Shown one piece after another: positions 26,241 to 34,619 of a DNA stretch of 64,000 bases. A program made the position numbers and the translations under genes. The notes under the pieces are model-generated. The model was not told the origin of the DNA, searched no databases, and worked only from the letters and a program-made list of their open reading frames with translations. Origin of the DNA: Flavobacterium sp. LC2016-13 (GTDB taxonomy: Bacteria > Bacteroidota > Bacteroidia > Flavobacteriales > Flavobacteriaceae); the NCBI RefSeq assembly GCF_009707955.1, contig NZ_WMDQ01000004.1, forward strand, positions 186,001-250,000, read 5' to 3'. How positions within the stretch are numbered: the stretch's first letter is position 1; each line of letters opens with the position of its first letter.

Positions 26241-26648
26241 TTATTCTTTTAATAATTCAGAAATTGATTCCTTATTTATGATTTCTTTGGAAAGAACAGT
26301 ATTATCATCAGCTAAAAAATAAGAATCAAACTGTACGCCTTCTTCTACCAATGCGGCAGGAATCTGGTCTTTATTTATCATTTCTTTGAGCAATTTACGA
26401 AATGATGTTCCGGCTGCTGTTTTATTTGATTCGTTTTGCGGCAAATTGGTTTCAAAACGCAATTCTATTTTGTCGTCATTTATATAACCTCTTGCCGTAG
26501 TAAGTGTTACATTTTTAGCTTTGAAACTTGCAGCGGTAGTATTATAAGTTGCAACATATTCCTGAAGTTTTTGCTTTGTGTTTTTGCAGCTCATCAGCAT
26601 CAAAACAATAATAACGGCAAACGAAATGTGGCTTATTTTTTTTATCAT
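26241..26648 (-). CDS. Hypothetical lipoprotein, tandem paralog B
   Basis: A 135-residue lipoprotein (lipobox LMLMSC, Cys 21) homologous along its whole length to paralog A: SCKNTKQKLQEYV, NDDKIELRFETNLP, LLKEMINKDQIPAALVEEGVQFDSYFLADDN. It starts only four bases after the stop of the GH88 gene, so the two are probably translated from one mRNA. Its function is unknown; the conserved DYFLxDDN-type region could be a binding face. Its own terminator follows. Confidence 0.8.
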   Translation of the reverse strand: MIKKISHISFAVIIVLMLMSCKNTKQKLQEYVATYNTTAASFKAKNVTLTTARGYINDDKIELRFETNLPQNESNKTAAGTSFRKLLKEMINKDQIPAALVEEGVQFDSYFLADDNTVLSKEIINKESISELLKE

Positions 26649-26652
26649 GATT

Positions 26653-27840
26653 CTATTTTAGTTTTTGAAGTCTTAAAAGTGCTTCAAGATAATAATAATC
26701 TGCATAATTAATAGAACAATCTATTTCGCTTCCGGCCGGTTTGTGTCCGGTTGAATGAAGCAAAAATGCAGAATTCACGTCACGACTTTGATACTGATCT
26801 GAAAGCGAAACAATCATTTTTTTAGATTTTGCAAGATATTCGTTTTTCAAAGCTTTGTCTTTTGTATAAGAACTCAATTCTAAAAGTGCCGAAGAAACAA
26901 TTGCAGCTGCAGAAGCATCTCGAGGTTCATTAGGAATTCCGGGTGCATTAAAATCCCAATACGGGATTAAATCTTCGGTGGTTAATTTATCTAAATAAAC
27001 ACGGGCCAATTTATGTGCAAAATCTAAAAACTTGGGATCTTTTGTTTCTCTGTAAACCATTGTAAAACCATATATAGCCCAAGCTTGTCCCCTCGCCCAC
27101 ATACTATCATCACTATATCCCTGAGCCGTTCTTCCTTTTATCTTCTTACCGGTTTCAAAATCATAAATAATAACGTGATAAGAAGTATAATCCGGTCTAA
27201 AATGATTTGCCATTGTGGTTTCAGCATGTTTTACAGCAATATCATATAACTTTTTGTTTCCTCCATTTTTAGATGCCCAAAAAAGGAGTTCCAAATTCAT
27301 CATATTGTCAATAATTGTATTATGTCCTCCCATTTTATTATGTGGCCAGGATTGAATCGTTCCTACTTTTGGATTAAAAAGCGTTGCTAAAGTATCTGCC
27401 GTTTTAAGGATAACATCTTTGTATTGTTTGTTTTTTGTTAAGCGATATCCGTTTCCGAAACTATTAAAAATCTGAAAACCCAAATCGTGGTCGCCTGCTT
27501 TGCTTACAGATAATGGCGTTAAAAACTGACTGAATTTATCGGCTTGTTTTTCCCATTTTTTATCTCCCGTTGCTTCGTATAAATACCATAATTCACCAGG
27601 CCAAAAACCACTTGTCCAGTCTTTGTAACCAACAAATTTCCATTCTTTGCTTCCATTCGGAACCATTCTTGGAGAAGTTCCGTCATCAGGAATTACAGTC
27701 AATGTTTTAGAGGCTTGTGCTGCGCAATATTCGAGTTGTTTTTTAACATCGAATGAATCATTTTTTTGAGAATGTGCTTCATTTATAAAAAGAAACGAAA
27801 CTAAAATTGAAACAATAAAAAAATTAAATTTTGTATGCAT
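26653..27840 (-). CDS. Glycoside hydrolase family 88 (unsaturated glucuronyl hydrolase-like)
   Basis: A 395-residue exported enzyme (signal peptide to about residue 24) of the (alpha/alpha)6-barrel GH88 family. This family removes 4,5-unsaturated uronic acid from oligosaccharides left by polysaccharide lyases. Candidate catalytic residues are Asp 119 (GDHDLGFQIF) and Asp 178 (NTIIDNMMNLELL), spaced as the two aspartates of the Bacillus enzyme. DWTSGFWPGELWYLYEA and DSMWARGQAWAIYG are further family marks. No lyase, SusC/D pair or sulfatase is adjacent, so the substrate (pectin, ulvan or glycosaminoglycan fragments) is open. Confidence 0.92.
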   Translation of the reverse strand: MHTKFNFFIVSILVSFLFINEAHSQKNDSFDVKKQLEYCAAQASKTLTVIPDDGTSPRMVPNGSKEWKFVGYKDWTSGFWPGELWYLYEATGDKKWEKQADKFSQFLTPLSVSKAGDHDLGFQIFNSFGNGYRLTKNKQYKDVILKTADTLATLFNPKVGTIQSWPHNKMGGHNTIIDNMMNLELLFWASKNGGNKKLYDIAVKHAETTMANHFRPDYTSYHVIIYDFETGKKIKGRTAQGYSDDSMWARGQAWAIYGFTMVYRETKDPKFLDFAHKLARVYLDKLTTEDLIPYWDFNAPGIPNEPRDASAAAIVSSALLELSSYTKDKALKNEYLAKSKKMIVSLSDQYQSRDVNSAFLLHSTGHKPAGSEIDCSINYADYYYLEALLRLQKLK

Positions 27841-27901
27841 GTAGTTATATGTTAGATAATCAATAAAATTATAAAATAAAACAGTCCTATTCGAATCTTT
27901 G

Positions 27902-27909
27902 TATTTTTG
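27902..27909 (+). promoter_or_regulatory. -7 box for the DUF2809 gene
   Basis: TATTTTTG fits TAnnTTTG, 42 bases ahead of the TTG start at 27952. Confidence 0.5.
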
Positions 27910-27951
27910 TAATACTAAAAAAGTACAAATAATGCTAAATCAGGTTGAAAT

Positions 27952-28335
27952 TTGAATAAATCCAGAGCTCTTTATTTCGTCCTGTTTCTATTGATTATTT
28001 TTCTTGGAATTATGTCAAGAAAAATTGCATTAATCCCTTTATATATTGGTGATTTACTGTATGCTGTAATGATTTATTTTTTGGTGAGAATCCTATTTAC
28101 AAATCAAAAATCTTTGCAAATTATAATTTTGAGTGTATCGATTTGCTACGGAATTGAGTTTTTGCAACTTTATCAAGCGGAATGGATTGTTGAACTTAGA
28201 AAAACACTTTTTGGCAGATATGTTCTGGGGCAAGGTTTTCTTTGGAGTGATATTCTGGCTTATACTTTTGGAGTTTTATTTGCTTTTATAATGGAGAGAA
28301 TCATCTTCAGAAACTCTAATCAAAAGTCTGCGTGA
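27952..28335 (+). CDS. DUF2809 family membrane protein
   Basis: A 127-residue integral membrane protein with four hydrophobic helices and conserved polar spots. These are SRKIALIPLYIGDLLYAVMIYF, CYGIEFLQLYQAEWI and LGQGFLWSDILAYTFG, the pattern of DUF2809. The start is taken as TTG at 27952: an in-frame stop lies only six bases upstream, and the next ATG would remove the first helix. Its 3' end overlaps the tail of the convergent ABC transporter gene by 20 bases. Function unknown. Confidence 0.75.
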   Translation: MNKSRALYFVLFLLIIFLGIMSRKIALIPLYIGDLLYAVMIYFLVRILFTNQKSLQIIILSVSICYGIEFLQLYQAEWIVELRKTLFGRYVLGQGFLWSDILAYTFGVLFAFIMERIIFRNSNQKSA

Positions 28336-30094
28336 TTTTATCAATATTTAAACTATTTGCCATTGCCATAAAAATTTGATAATAAGTAGCTTTATTATCA
28401 TATAATTCATCGTGCGTGCCTTGTTCTACACATTTTCCTTGTTCTAAAACTATTATATGTGATGCATCAATAATTTGAGAAATACTATGGGAGATTATAA
28501 TAACTGTTCTGTCTTTTTTTATGGCATCGAGTGATTTCTTAATTTGTTCTGTTGCAATCGCGTCTAAACTGGCCGTTGGCTCATCTAAAAAAATAATGGG
28601 CGGATTTTTTAAAAATAATCTTGCAATGGCAATTCGTTGTTGTTGTCCTCCTGAAAGTAAATGTGCATCAGAATCATAACCTTTTGGCAATTGCATTACT
28701 TGTTCGTGAATATAGGCTTGTTGAGCCGCTTCTATAATTTCTGATTGTGAGGCATCAGGATTTCCGTATAAAATATTCTCGGCAATTGTACCTTTAAAAA
28801 TGTGGTTTTTCTGCAAAACCAATCCAATATTTTTGCGCAGAAAATCGGTATTGTAATCGTTTAAATCAACTCCGTCTAAATAAATTTTTCCTGACGAAGG
28901 CAAATAGAATTTATCGAGCAAATTAATAACAGTACTTTTTCCAGCTCCGCTTAATCCTACCAAAGCCGTTGTTTCATTTGGTTTTATGGTGAAATTAATA
29001 TCAGAAAGTGCTTTTGTTCCGTTTGGATAAACAAAATCAACATCCTTAACTTCTATAAGTCCAACAATTTTTTCAGGAATATAATCTCCGCTCGTTTCTT
29101 TTTCATTATCAGATTCTAAAATATCAAAAAAGCCTTCAGAATAAATTAAGGCATCGTTTACTTCATCATAAATACGGTGCAATTGTCTAATTGGTGCCGA
29201 AACATTATTAAACAGCATAATATGAAACATAATCGCCCCAATTGTCATCGTATTATTCAAAACAAAATAAGCCGTTAGAATAATGATAATTACAACTCCA
29301 ATTTGTTCAACGAAACCTTTAATACTTTCAAAAATAAAACTGGTTTTTCTGGTTCCAAGTTGATTTTCTGTCATTTCAAATTGAATTTTCTGATGACGAT
29401 CAGCTTCCATAGGTTCACGAACAAATGATTTTATAACAGTTATAGATTCAATTAAGCTTATGATTCCGTTATTCTTCGTTTCACGATACGTTCGCATTCT
29501 TCGTCTAAAACCACTTAGTTTATTGGCTTGCAATTGACTGATGTAAAAATAAATGGGAATAATGCATAAACTCACTAAACCTACATACACATTGGCATAA
29601 AACATTAAAACCAAAGCCACAATTGCATTTGTAAACAGAGGTAAAATATCAATAAAAAAATTCTGAACTAATCTGGTTAAACTGCTAATTCCTAAATCGA
29701 TTCTAGTTTGAAGCTTTCCGCTTTCATTTTCGTTTGAAGTATAAAACTCCATTCTGTAACTCAGGATTTTCTCGACAATTGCCTGAGAAATATCACGAGT
29801 TATAAAAATTCGCAGTTTTTCTCCATAAAACTTTTGCCCAAATTGTACTACCGAATACACCAATTCTTTGGATAGCAAAACAATACTAATAATCTCTAAT
29901 AAATGAAACCCTTTTGATAATGGTTCGTGCGCTACCATTAAATTACTGATAGAATCTACTGTATATTTTAATATTAAAGCATTTACCTGAGCTGCAAACG
30001 AACCTAAAAAAGTAAGTAATAATGTAGCAATAACCATTTTTTTGTACGGTTTAACAAAAGGAGTTATTTTTTTATATAGTACGGATATCTGCAT
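28316..30094 (-). CDS. ABC exporter, fused permease and ATPase (type IV, MsbA/MDR-like)
   Basis: A 592-residue half-transporter expected to dimerise. Six membrane helices occupy about residues 18-305. The ATPase follows with Walker A GLSGAGKST, Q-loop GLVLQKNHIF, signature LLSGGQQQRIAIARL, Walker B PIIFLDEPTASLD and switch histidine in IIISHSISQ. It likely exports a lipid, peptide or drug; the sequence does not define the substrate. Convergent with the DUF2809 gene, overlapping its end by 20 bases, with no partner half-transporter adjacent. Confidence 0.93.
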   Translation of the reverse strand: MQISVLYKKITPFVKPYKKMVIATLLLTFLGSFAAQVNALILKYTVDSISNLMVAHEPLSKGFHLLEIISIVLLSKELVYSVVQFGQKFYGEKLRIFITRDISQAIVEKILSYRMEFYTSNENESGKLQTRIDLGISSLTRLVQNFFIDILPLFTNAIVALVLMFYANVYVGLVSLCIIPIYFYISQLQANKLSGFRRRMRTYRETKNNGIISLIESITVIKSFVREPMEADRHQKIQFEMTENQLGTRKTSFIFESIKGFVEQIGVVIIIILTAYFVLNNTMTIGAIMFHIMLFNNVSAPIRQLHRIYDEVNDALIYSEGFFDILESDNEKETSGDYIPEKIVGLIEVKDVDFVYPNGTKALSDINFTIKPNETTALVGLSGAGKSTVINLLDKFYLPSSGKIYLDGVDLNDYNTDFLRKNIGLVLQKNHIFKGTIAENILYGNPDASQSEIIEAAQQAYIHEQVMQLPKGYDSDAHLLSGGQQQRIAIARLFLKNPPIIFLDEPTASLDAIATEQIKKSLDAIKKDRTVIIISHSISQIIDASHIIVLEQGKCVEQGTHDELYDNKATYYQIFMAMANSLNIDKITQTFD

Positions 30095-30135
30095 TTATTT
30101 TGTATTTTTAGGCAACATATCAAATATAAGAATTC

Positions 30136-30143
30136 TAAATTTG
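30136..30143 (+). promoter_or_regulatory. -7 box for the NTP pyrophosphatase gene
   Basis: TAAATTTG fits TAnnTTTG, 37 bases ahead of the ATG at 30181. Confidence 0.5.
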
Positions 30144-30180
30144 TGTTTCAAATTACTTATACATCTTTAAACTTATTATC

Positions 30181-30759
30181 ATGCAACTCGTTTTCGCATC
30201 AAACAACCTCAATAAAATAAAAGAAATACAAAGCATTCTTAAAGGATCTATAGAATTATTAAGTCTTGAAGCAATTGGCTGTCACGAAGAAATTCCCGAA
30301 ACGGCAGATACTATTGAAGGAAACGCAATTTTAAAAGCTAATTATGTTACTGAAAAATACGGTTATGATTGTTTTGCTGATGATACAGGTTTAGAAGTAA
30401 CAGCTTTAAATGGCGAACCAGGCGTTTATTCTGCCCGATATGCCGGAGCACAACGGAATGCTGATGATAATATGAATAAACTTCTTGATGCTTTGGCAGA
30501 ACAAAAAGATCGAAGCGCACAGTTTAAGACCGTTATTGCATTGAATATTAAAGGAGAACAACATTTATTTACCGGAATTGCAAAGGGAAATATCATTTTA
30601 GAAAAAAAAGGAAATCATGGTTTTGGATATGATCCTATTTTTGAACCGGAAAATTATACGGAGACATTTGCAGAATTATCTTCGGATATTAAAAATAAAA
30701 TTAGCCATCGCGCAAAAGCAACTGAGCAACTAATTGATTATCTGAACTCCACAAAATAA
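30181..30759 (+). CDS. rdgB: Non-canonical purine NTP pyrophosphatase (RdgB/HAM1)
   Basis: Hydrolyses dITP, ITP and XTP to monophosphates, keeping deaminated purines out of DNA and RNA. At 192 residues it has family length. Hallmarks are LVFASNNLNKIKEIQ (substrate loop), DTIEGNAILKANYV, CFADDTGLEVTALNGEPGVYSARYAG (catalytic acidic pair), GNHGFGYDPIFEP and the C-terminal KNKISHRAKA. It appears complete and monocistronic, in the divergent gap with the ABC transporter. Confidence 0.95.
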   Translation: MQLVFASNNLNKIKEIQSILKGSIELLSLEAIGCHEEIPETADTIEGNAILKANYVTEKYGYDCFADDTGLEVTALNGEPGVYSARYAGAQRNADDNMNKLLDALAEQKDRSAQFKTVIALNIKGEQHLFTGIAKGNIILEKKGNHGFGYDPIFEPENYTETFAELSSDIKNKISHRAKATEQLIDYLNSTK

Positions 30760-30934
30760 TTGTTTAAAATACAACATTTTAAAGGCGAAATTTTATATTT
30801 CACGACGAATTTTTTTTGAGTTTTGGTTCATTTTGGATAAAAATGATTTTACGATAAACATAACCTTTTGATAATCAAATCACAACAAATACATAATTCT
30901 TAAAATTGGATTAGTTTATCTGAATAATTAACAG

Positions 30935-30942
30935 TAATTTTG
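30935..30942 (+). promoter_or_regulatory. -7 box for the DEAD-box helicase gene
   Basis: TAATTTTG fits TAnnTTTG and continues CACCCT. It overlaps the upstream TTG at 30940, which shows that codon is not the start. Confidence 0.6.
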
Positions 30943-30963
30943 CACCCTATTTTAAAAATACAT

Positions 30964-32889
30964 ATGAATAAATTTGAACAATTAGGATTGAATGAATCGT
31001 TACTGAAGGCGATTTTAGATCTAGGATTTGAAAATCCGTCAGAGGTACAGGAAAAGGCGATTCCCCTATTATTGGAAAAAGACACAGATATGGTTGCGTT
31101 GGCTCAGACAGGGACAGGGAAAACGGCAGCTTTCGGTTTTCCGCTAATTCAAAAAATTGATGCTGAGAATAGGAATACACAAGCATTAGTTTTATCGCCA
31201 ACACGAGAACTTTGTTTACAGATTACCAACGAACTTAAAAACTACTCAAAATACGAGAAAGGTATTAATGTTGTAGCAGTTTACGGCGGGGCTAGTATTA
31301 CAGAGCAAGCTAGAGAGATTAAAAGAGGAGCACAAATTATTGTAGCAACTCCAGGAAGAATGCAAGACATGATTAACAGAGGTTTAGTAAACATTAAAAA
31401 TATAGATTACTGTATTCTTGATGAGGCTGACGAAATGTTGAACATGGGATTTTATGAGGATATCGTATCTATTTTATCAGATACTCCGGATCAAAAAAGT
31501 ACATGGTTGTTCTCTGCAACTATGCCACAAGAGGTTGCAAGAATTGCAAAACAATTCATGAGCGAACCAGTTGAAATTACTGTTGGAGCTAAGAACTCAG
31601 GTTCTGCAACAGTTTCTCACGAATTTTACTTAGTAAATGCTCGTGATCGTTACGAAGCTTTAAAACGTTTAGCCGATGCTAACCCGGATATTTTCTCTGT
31701 GGTTTTCTGTCGTACTAAAAGAGATACACAAGCTGTAGCTGAAAAATTAATTGAAGATGGATACAGCGCTGCTGCATTGCACGGAGATTTATCTCAGGCG
31801 CAACGTGATGGTGTAATGAAATCTTTCCGTGGAAGACAAATTCAGATGCTTGTTGCTACTGATGTTGCTGCACGTGGTATTGACGTTGATAATATTACTC
31901 ACGTAGTAAATTACCAACTTCCTGACGAAATTGAAACTTACAATCACCGTTCCGGACGTACTGGTAGAGCTGGAAAATTAGGAACTTCTATTGTAATTGT
32001 TACAAAAAGTGAGTTGCGTAAAATTTCTTCTATCGAGAGAATCATCAAACAAAAATTTGAAGAAAAACCTATTCCATCTGGAATTGAGATTTGCGAAATT
32101 CAATTATTGCACTTAGCAAACAAAATTAAAGATACTGAAGTTGATCACGAAATTGACAACTACTTACCAGCTATTAACAATGTTCTTGAAGGTTTATCTA
32201 AAGAAGAATTGATTAAGAAAATGGTTTCGGTAGAATTTAACCGTTTTATTGCTTACTATAAAAAGAACAGAGATATTTCTAATCAGTCTTCAGGTTCTGA
32301 AAGACGTGAAAGAAGTGATTCTGAGCCAAGAGAATTCAATAATAACGGAGCAGTTCGTTATTTCGTAAACATTGGTTCAAGAGACAATTTCGATTGGATG
32401 ACACTTAAAGATTACTTGAAAGAAACATTAGACTTAGGTCGTGATGACGTTTTCAAAGTAGATGTAAAAGAAGGTTTCTCTTTCTTTAACACTGATCCTG
32501 AACATACTGATAAAGTAATGGAAGTATTAAACAACGTACAATTAGAAGGACGTCGTATTAATGTTGAAATTTCTAAAAATGATGGTGGCGGAAGACGTGA
32601 CCATAATGGCCGTAGCGGCGGTGGACGCAGTTCTGGCGGACCAAGACGCGAAGGTGGTGGAAGTTTCGGACCAAGACGTGAAGGCTCTGGTGGTGGAGGT
32701 TTTAGAAGCGACAGAAACTCTGCTCCTAGAGAAGGTGGTTTCAGAAGCGACAGAAATTCATCTGCTCCAAAAAGAGAAGGTGGTTTTAGAAGTTCAGCTC
32801 CAAGAAGTGAAGGAAGTTCAGACAGAGCTCCAAGACGTTCTGAAAGCTTTGGTGATTCACCAAGACCAAGAAGACCAAGAAGAGATTAA
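30964..32889 (+). CDS. deaD: DEAD-box RNA helicase, DeaD/CsdA-like, with DbpA-type RNA-binding domain and Gly/Arg tail
   Basis: A 641-residue ATP-dependent RNA helicase involved in ribosome assembly and RNA turnover. The order is Q motif (FEQLGLNESLLKAI), Walker A AQTGTGKT, PTRELCLQ, ATPGRM, DEAD box LDEADEML, SAT (LFSATMP), FCRTKRDT, ATDVAARGID and HRSGRTGRAG. A DbpA-like RNA-binding domain is at about 450-535 (VRYFVNIGSRDNFDWMTLKD). The tail of about 100 residues is rich in Gly, Arg and Ser with repeated GGFRSDRNS units. The ATG at 30964 is chosen because the alternative TTG lies in the promoter. It ends at a strong terminator. Confidence 0.95.
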   Translation: MNKFEQLGLNESLLKAILDLGFENPSEVQEKAIPLLLEKDTDMVALAQTGTGKTAAFGFPLIQKIDAENRNTQALVLSPTRELCLQITNELKNYSKYEKGINVVAVYGGASITEQAREIKRGAQIIVATPGRMQDMINRGLVNIKNIDYCILDEADEMLNMGFYEDIVSILSDTPDQKSTWLFSATMPQEVARIAKQFMSEPVEITVGAKNSGSATVSHEFYLVNARDRYEALKRLADANPDIFSVVFCRTKRDTQAVAEKLIEDGYSAAALHGDLSQAQRDGVMKSFRGRQIQMLVATDVAARGIDVDNITHVVNYQLPDEIETYNHRSGRTGRAGKLGTSIVIVTKSELRKISSIERIIKQKFEEKPIPSGIEICEIQLLHLANKIKDTEVDHEIDNYLPAINNVLEGLSKEELIKKMVSVEFNRFIAYYKKNRDISNQSSGSERRERSDSEPREFNNNGAVRYFVNIGSRDNFDWMTLKDYLKETLDLGRDDVFKVDVKEGFSFFNTDPEHTDKVMEVLNNVQLEGRRINVEISKNDGGGRRDHNGRSGGGRSSGGPRREGGGSFGPRREGSGGGGFRSDRNSAPREGGFRSDRNSSAPKREGGFRSSAPRSEGSSDRAPRRSESFGDSPRPRRPRRD

Positions 32890-32910
32890 TACTTTAATAT
32901 CTTAAAATAC

Positions 32911-32953
32911 AAAATCCCAAATTCCATACATAATTGGAATTTGGGATTTTTTT
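32911..32953 (+). terminator. Terminator of the DEAD-box helicase gene
   Basis: AAAATCCCAAATTCCA (32911-32926) pairs with TGGAATTTGGGATTTT (32935-32950), then a T-run. A small open frame running through 32934-33119 is not supported. Confidence 0.85.
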
Positions 32954-33127
32954 TACATTAAGAATCTTATGCCCTATAAATGAGTTTTGTATTTTAATCT
33001 TCCTTATCCTTTTTTATTTAAATACTAAAAGCAACACTGCTACCTTTGTTAATTTTCTGATAATTATATTCGAAGACTGCGAAATATTTAATCCCTATTT
33101 AGTACTTTTAGTGCTTTAAATCAGGAT

Positions 33128-33901
33128 ATGAAATATTTCGCAGTTTTCTTTTTTACCCTACTATCAGCCGTTGGTTTTGCGCAAGACACAGAATCTACTG
33201 TTCCGCAAAGAGTTTCTGGTTACATTATTAACGATAATAGTAAACAGCCTCTTCCTAACGTAAATATCATCAACACCAACAAAGTTCGTGGCGCCATGTC
33301 TGACGCTAAAGGTTACTTTGAAATTGATGTACAACCCAACGATACCATTCACTTTTCATTACTAGGATTTCAATCTTTAAGAATCAGAGTAACAAATGAC
33401 TGGATAAAAAATAAAATTACCAGAATTCAGCTTACTGAAAAAGCAATTGCACTTGAAGAAGTTGTTATTGCTCCTTTTAATTTAACAGGTTATCTTGAAG
33501 TAGATTCAAAATTAATCCCAACTAAAGAAAATTATCGTTATAGTATTTCAGGTCTTACACAAGGTTATGAAGCGGGTGAATATTCTCCAAATGCATTTGG
33601 AAAAGTATTAGGTTCTATTTTTAATCCTGCAGATATGCTTTATAATTTCTTCGGAAAAAACGGAAGAGAACTCAAGAAATTGAAGGAAATGCGAAAGGAT
33701 GATACTGTTCGAAATCTTTTAGAATCAAAATACGATCGCGAAACCGTATCGGTGCTTTTAGGTGTAAGCAAAGATGAAATCCCTGAAATTTTACACCGTT
33801 GCAGTTATTCTGATGCTTTTATTCAGGAAGCAAATGATTTACAAATCATGGATGCCATTAGTGCTTGTTATGAACAATATAAGGTGTTGAAACGTAATTA
33901 A
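33128..33901 (+). CDS. Exported protein with CarboxypepD_reg-like (CNA-B type) domain
   Basis: A 257-residue protein with signal peptide MKYFAVFFFTLLSAVGFAQ. An N-terminal beta-sandwich follows at about 28-115 (RVSGYIINDNSKQPLPNVNIINTN, GYFEIDVQPNDTIHFSLLGFQS, LEEVVIAPF). This is the same domain found at the N terminus of TonB-dependent SusC receptors, but no plug or barrel follows. The C-terminal ~140 residues are helical and charged (NGRELKKLKEMRKDDTV). A small envelope protein of unknown role; the family is common in Flavobacteria. Confidence 0.8.
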   Translation: MKYFAVFFFTLLSAVGFAQDTESTVPQRVSGYIINDNSKQPLPNVNIINTNKVRGAMSDAKGYFEIDVQPNDTIHFSLLGFQSLRIRVTNDWIKNKITRIQLTEKAIALEEVVIAPFNLTGYLEVDSKLIPTKENYRYSISGLTQGYEAGEYSPNAFGKVLGSIFNPADMLYNFFGKNGRELKKLKEMRKDDTVRNLLESKYDRETVSVLLGVSKDEIPEILHRCSYSDAFIQEANDLQIMDAISACYEQYKVLKRN

Positions 33902-33927
33902 AATACTTTTCAAAACATAAAATATTT

Positions 33928-33966
33928 AAATCCTCAGTTACAAATTTGTATTGAGGATTTTTTTTT
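33928..33966 (+). terminator. Terminator after the 33128 gene
   Basis: AAATCCTCA (33928-33936) pairs with TGAGGATTT (33952-33960), with an inner palindrome TACAAATTTGTA and a run of T after it. Confidence 0.75.
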
Positions 33967-33996
33967 AAATTATTTCAAATATAAAACCATAAAAAT

Positions 33997-34335
33997 ATGT
34001 CTGATATATCTTTTCAAACCATCGACTGGAGTAAAATTACTAAAACTGAACATTCAGGAGAGACCGGAATTGCGTATTGGCAAACATTGCAATTAGGAGG
34101 TTTACGTATTCGAAAAGTTAGTTATTCTGAGAATTATATTGCTGATCATTGGTGCCAAAAAGGACACATTGTACATTGCCTTGAAGGAAATTTTATCAGT
34201 GAATTAGAGAACGGAGAAAAATTCGAACTTTCAAAAGGAATGACTTATGTAGTTTCTGATGATGTAAGCTCTCACCGCTCTATAACTACAAAAGGTGTTG
34301 AATTACTGATAATTGATGGAGATTTTTTAAAATAA
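33997..34335 (+). CDS. DHCW-motif cupin fold protein
   Basis: A 112-residue single-domain cupin. The name-giving motif appears as IADHWCQKGHIVHCLEGNF, and the second cupin motif covers the segment around FELSKGMTYVVSDDVSSHRS. His and Cys residues around the first motif are likely metal ligands. The substrate is unknown; small cupins of this group are cytoplasmic and may be isomerases or binding proteins. It is complete and stands alone. Confidence 0.82.
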   Translation: MSDISFQTIDWSKITKTEHSGETGIAYWQTLQLGGLRIRKVSYSENYIADHWCQKGHIVHCLEGNFISELENGEKFELSKGMTYVVSDDVSSHRSITTKGVELLIIDGDFLK

Positions 34336-34412
34336 TTACTTTAAATAAATTGAAATATTATTTCTACATTTACTTAGATCAAAAAAAGAGAAATAACTAA
34401 ATTTTAAATATC

Positions 34413-34523
34413 ATGGCAAAAAGTCAAGACGCTAAAAAGACGGTAAAAAAAGAACCGTTAAAAACAGCTAAGGAAAAGAAAGAAGAAAAAAGAGAGAAGA
34501 AAAATGCTCCTAAAAGAGATTAA
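34413..34523 (+). CDS. 36-residue lysine-rich small protein
   Basis: A short frame beginning MAKSQDAKKTVKKEPLK and ending NAPKRD, with about 40 percent lysine, several Glu/Ala, and no hydrophobic segment. The composition is far from random for this A+T-rich DNA and resembles histone-H1-like or ribosome-associated basic peptides. An RNA- or DNA-binding role is an inference only. I recall similar short lysine-rich proteins in Flavobacteria but cannot check. It lies 77 bases after the cupin gene and 97 bases before the convergent pepD end. Confidence 0.6.
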   Translation: MAKSQDAKKTVKKEPLKTAKEKKEEKREKKNAPKRD

Positions 34524-34535
34524 TTTTTAAATTTT

Positions 34536-34617
34536 CAGTCGCAGTATTCAGTTTTCAGTGACAGTAGCAGTTTTCAATCTCAAAGGAAACTGAAAACTGC
34601 TACTGAATACTGAGACT
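34536..34617. repeat. CAGTATTCAGT palindromic repeat
   Basis: The left arm holds GCAGTATTCAG and TAGCAGTTTTCA. The right arm is the near-complement ACTGAAAACTGCTACTGAATA. The left arm has a ~12-base extra copy of TTTCAGTGACAG. It sits between the small basic gene and the 3' end of pepD and could act as a weak bidirectional transcript end. Confidence 0.55.
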
Positions 34618-34619
34618 TA

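Noticed and set aside
30940..30963. TTG at 30940 as start of the DEAD-box helicase
   Set aside because: It overlaps the -7 promoter box, so it would not be in the mRNA; the ATG at 30964 is used.
32934..33119. 61-codon open frame after the DEAD-box helicase gene
   Set aside because: It begins inside the terminator stem of the helicase gene and shows low-complexity Phe/Ile/Leu content typical of A+T-rich noncoding DNA.
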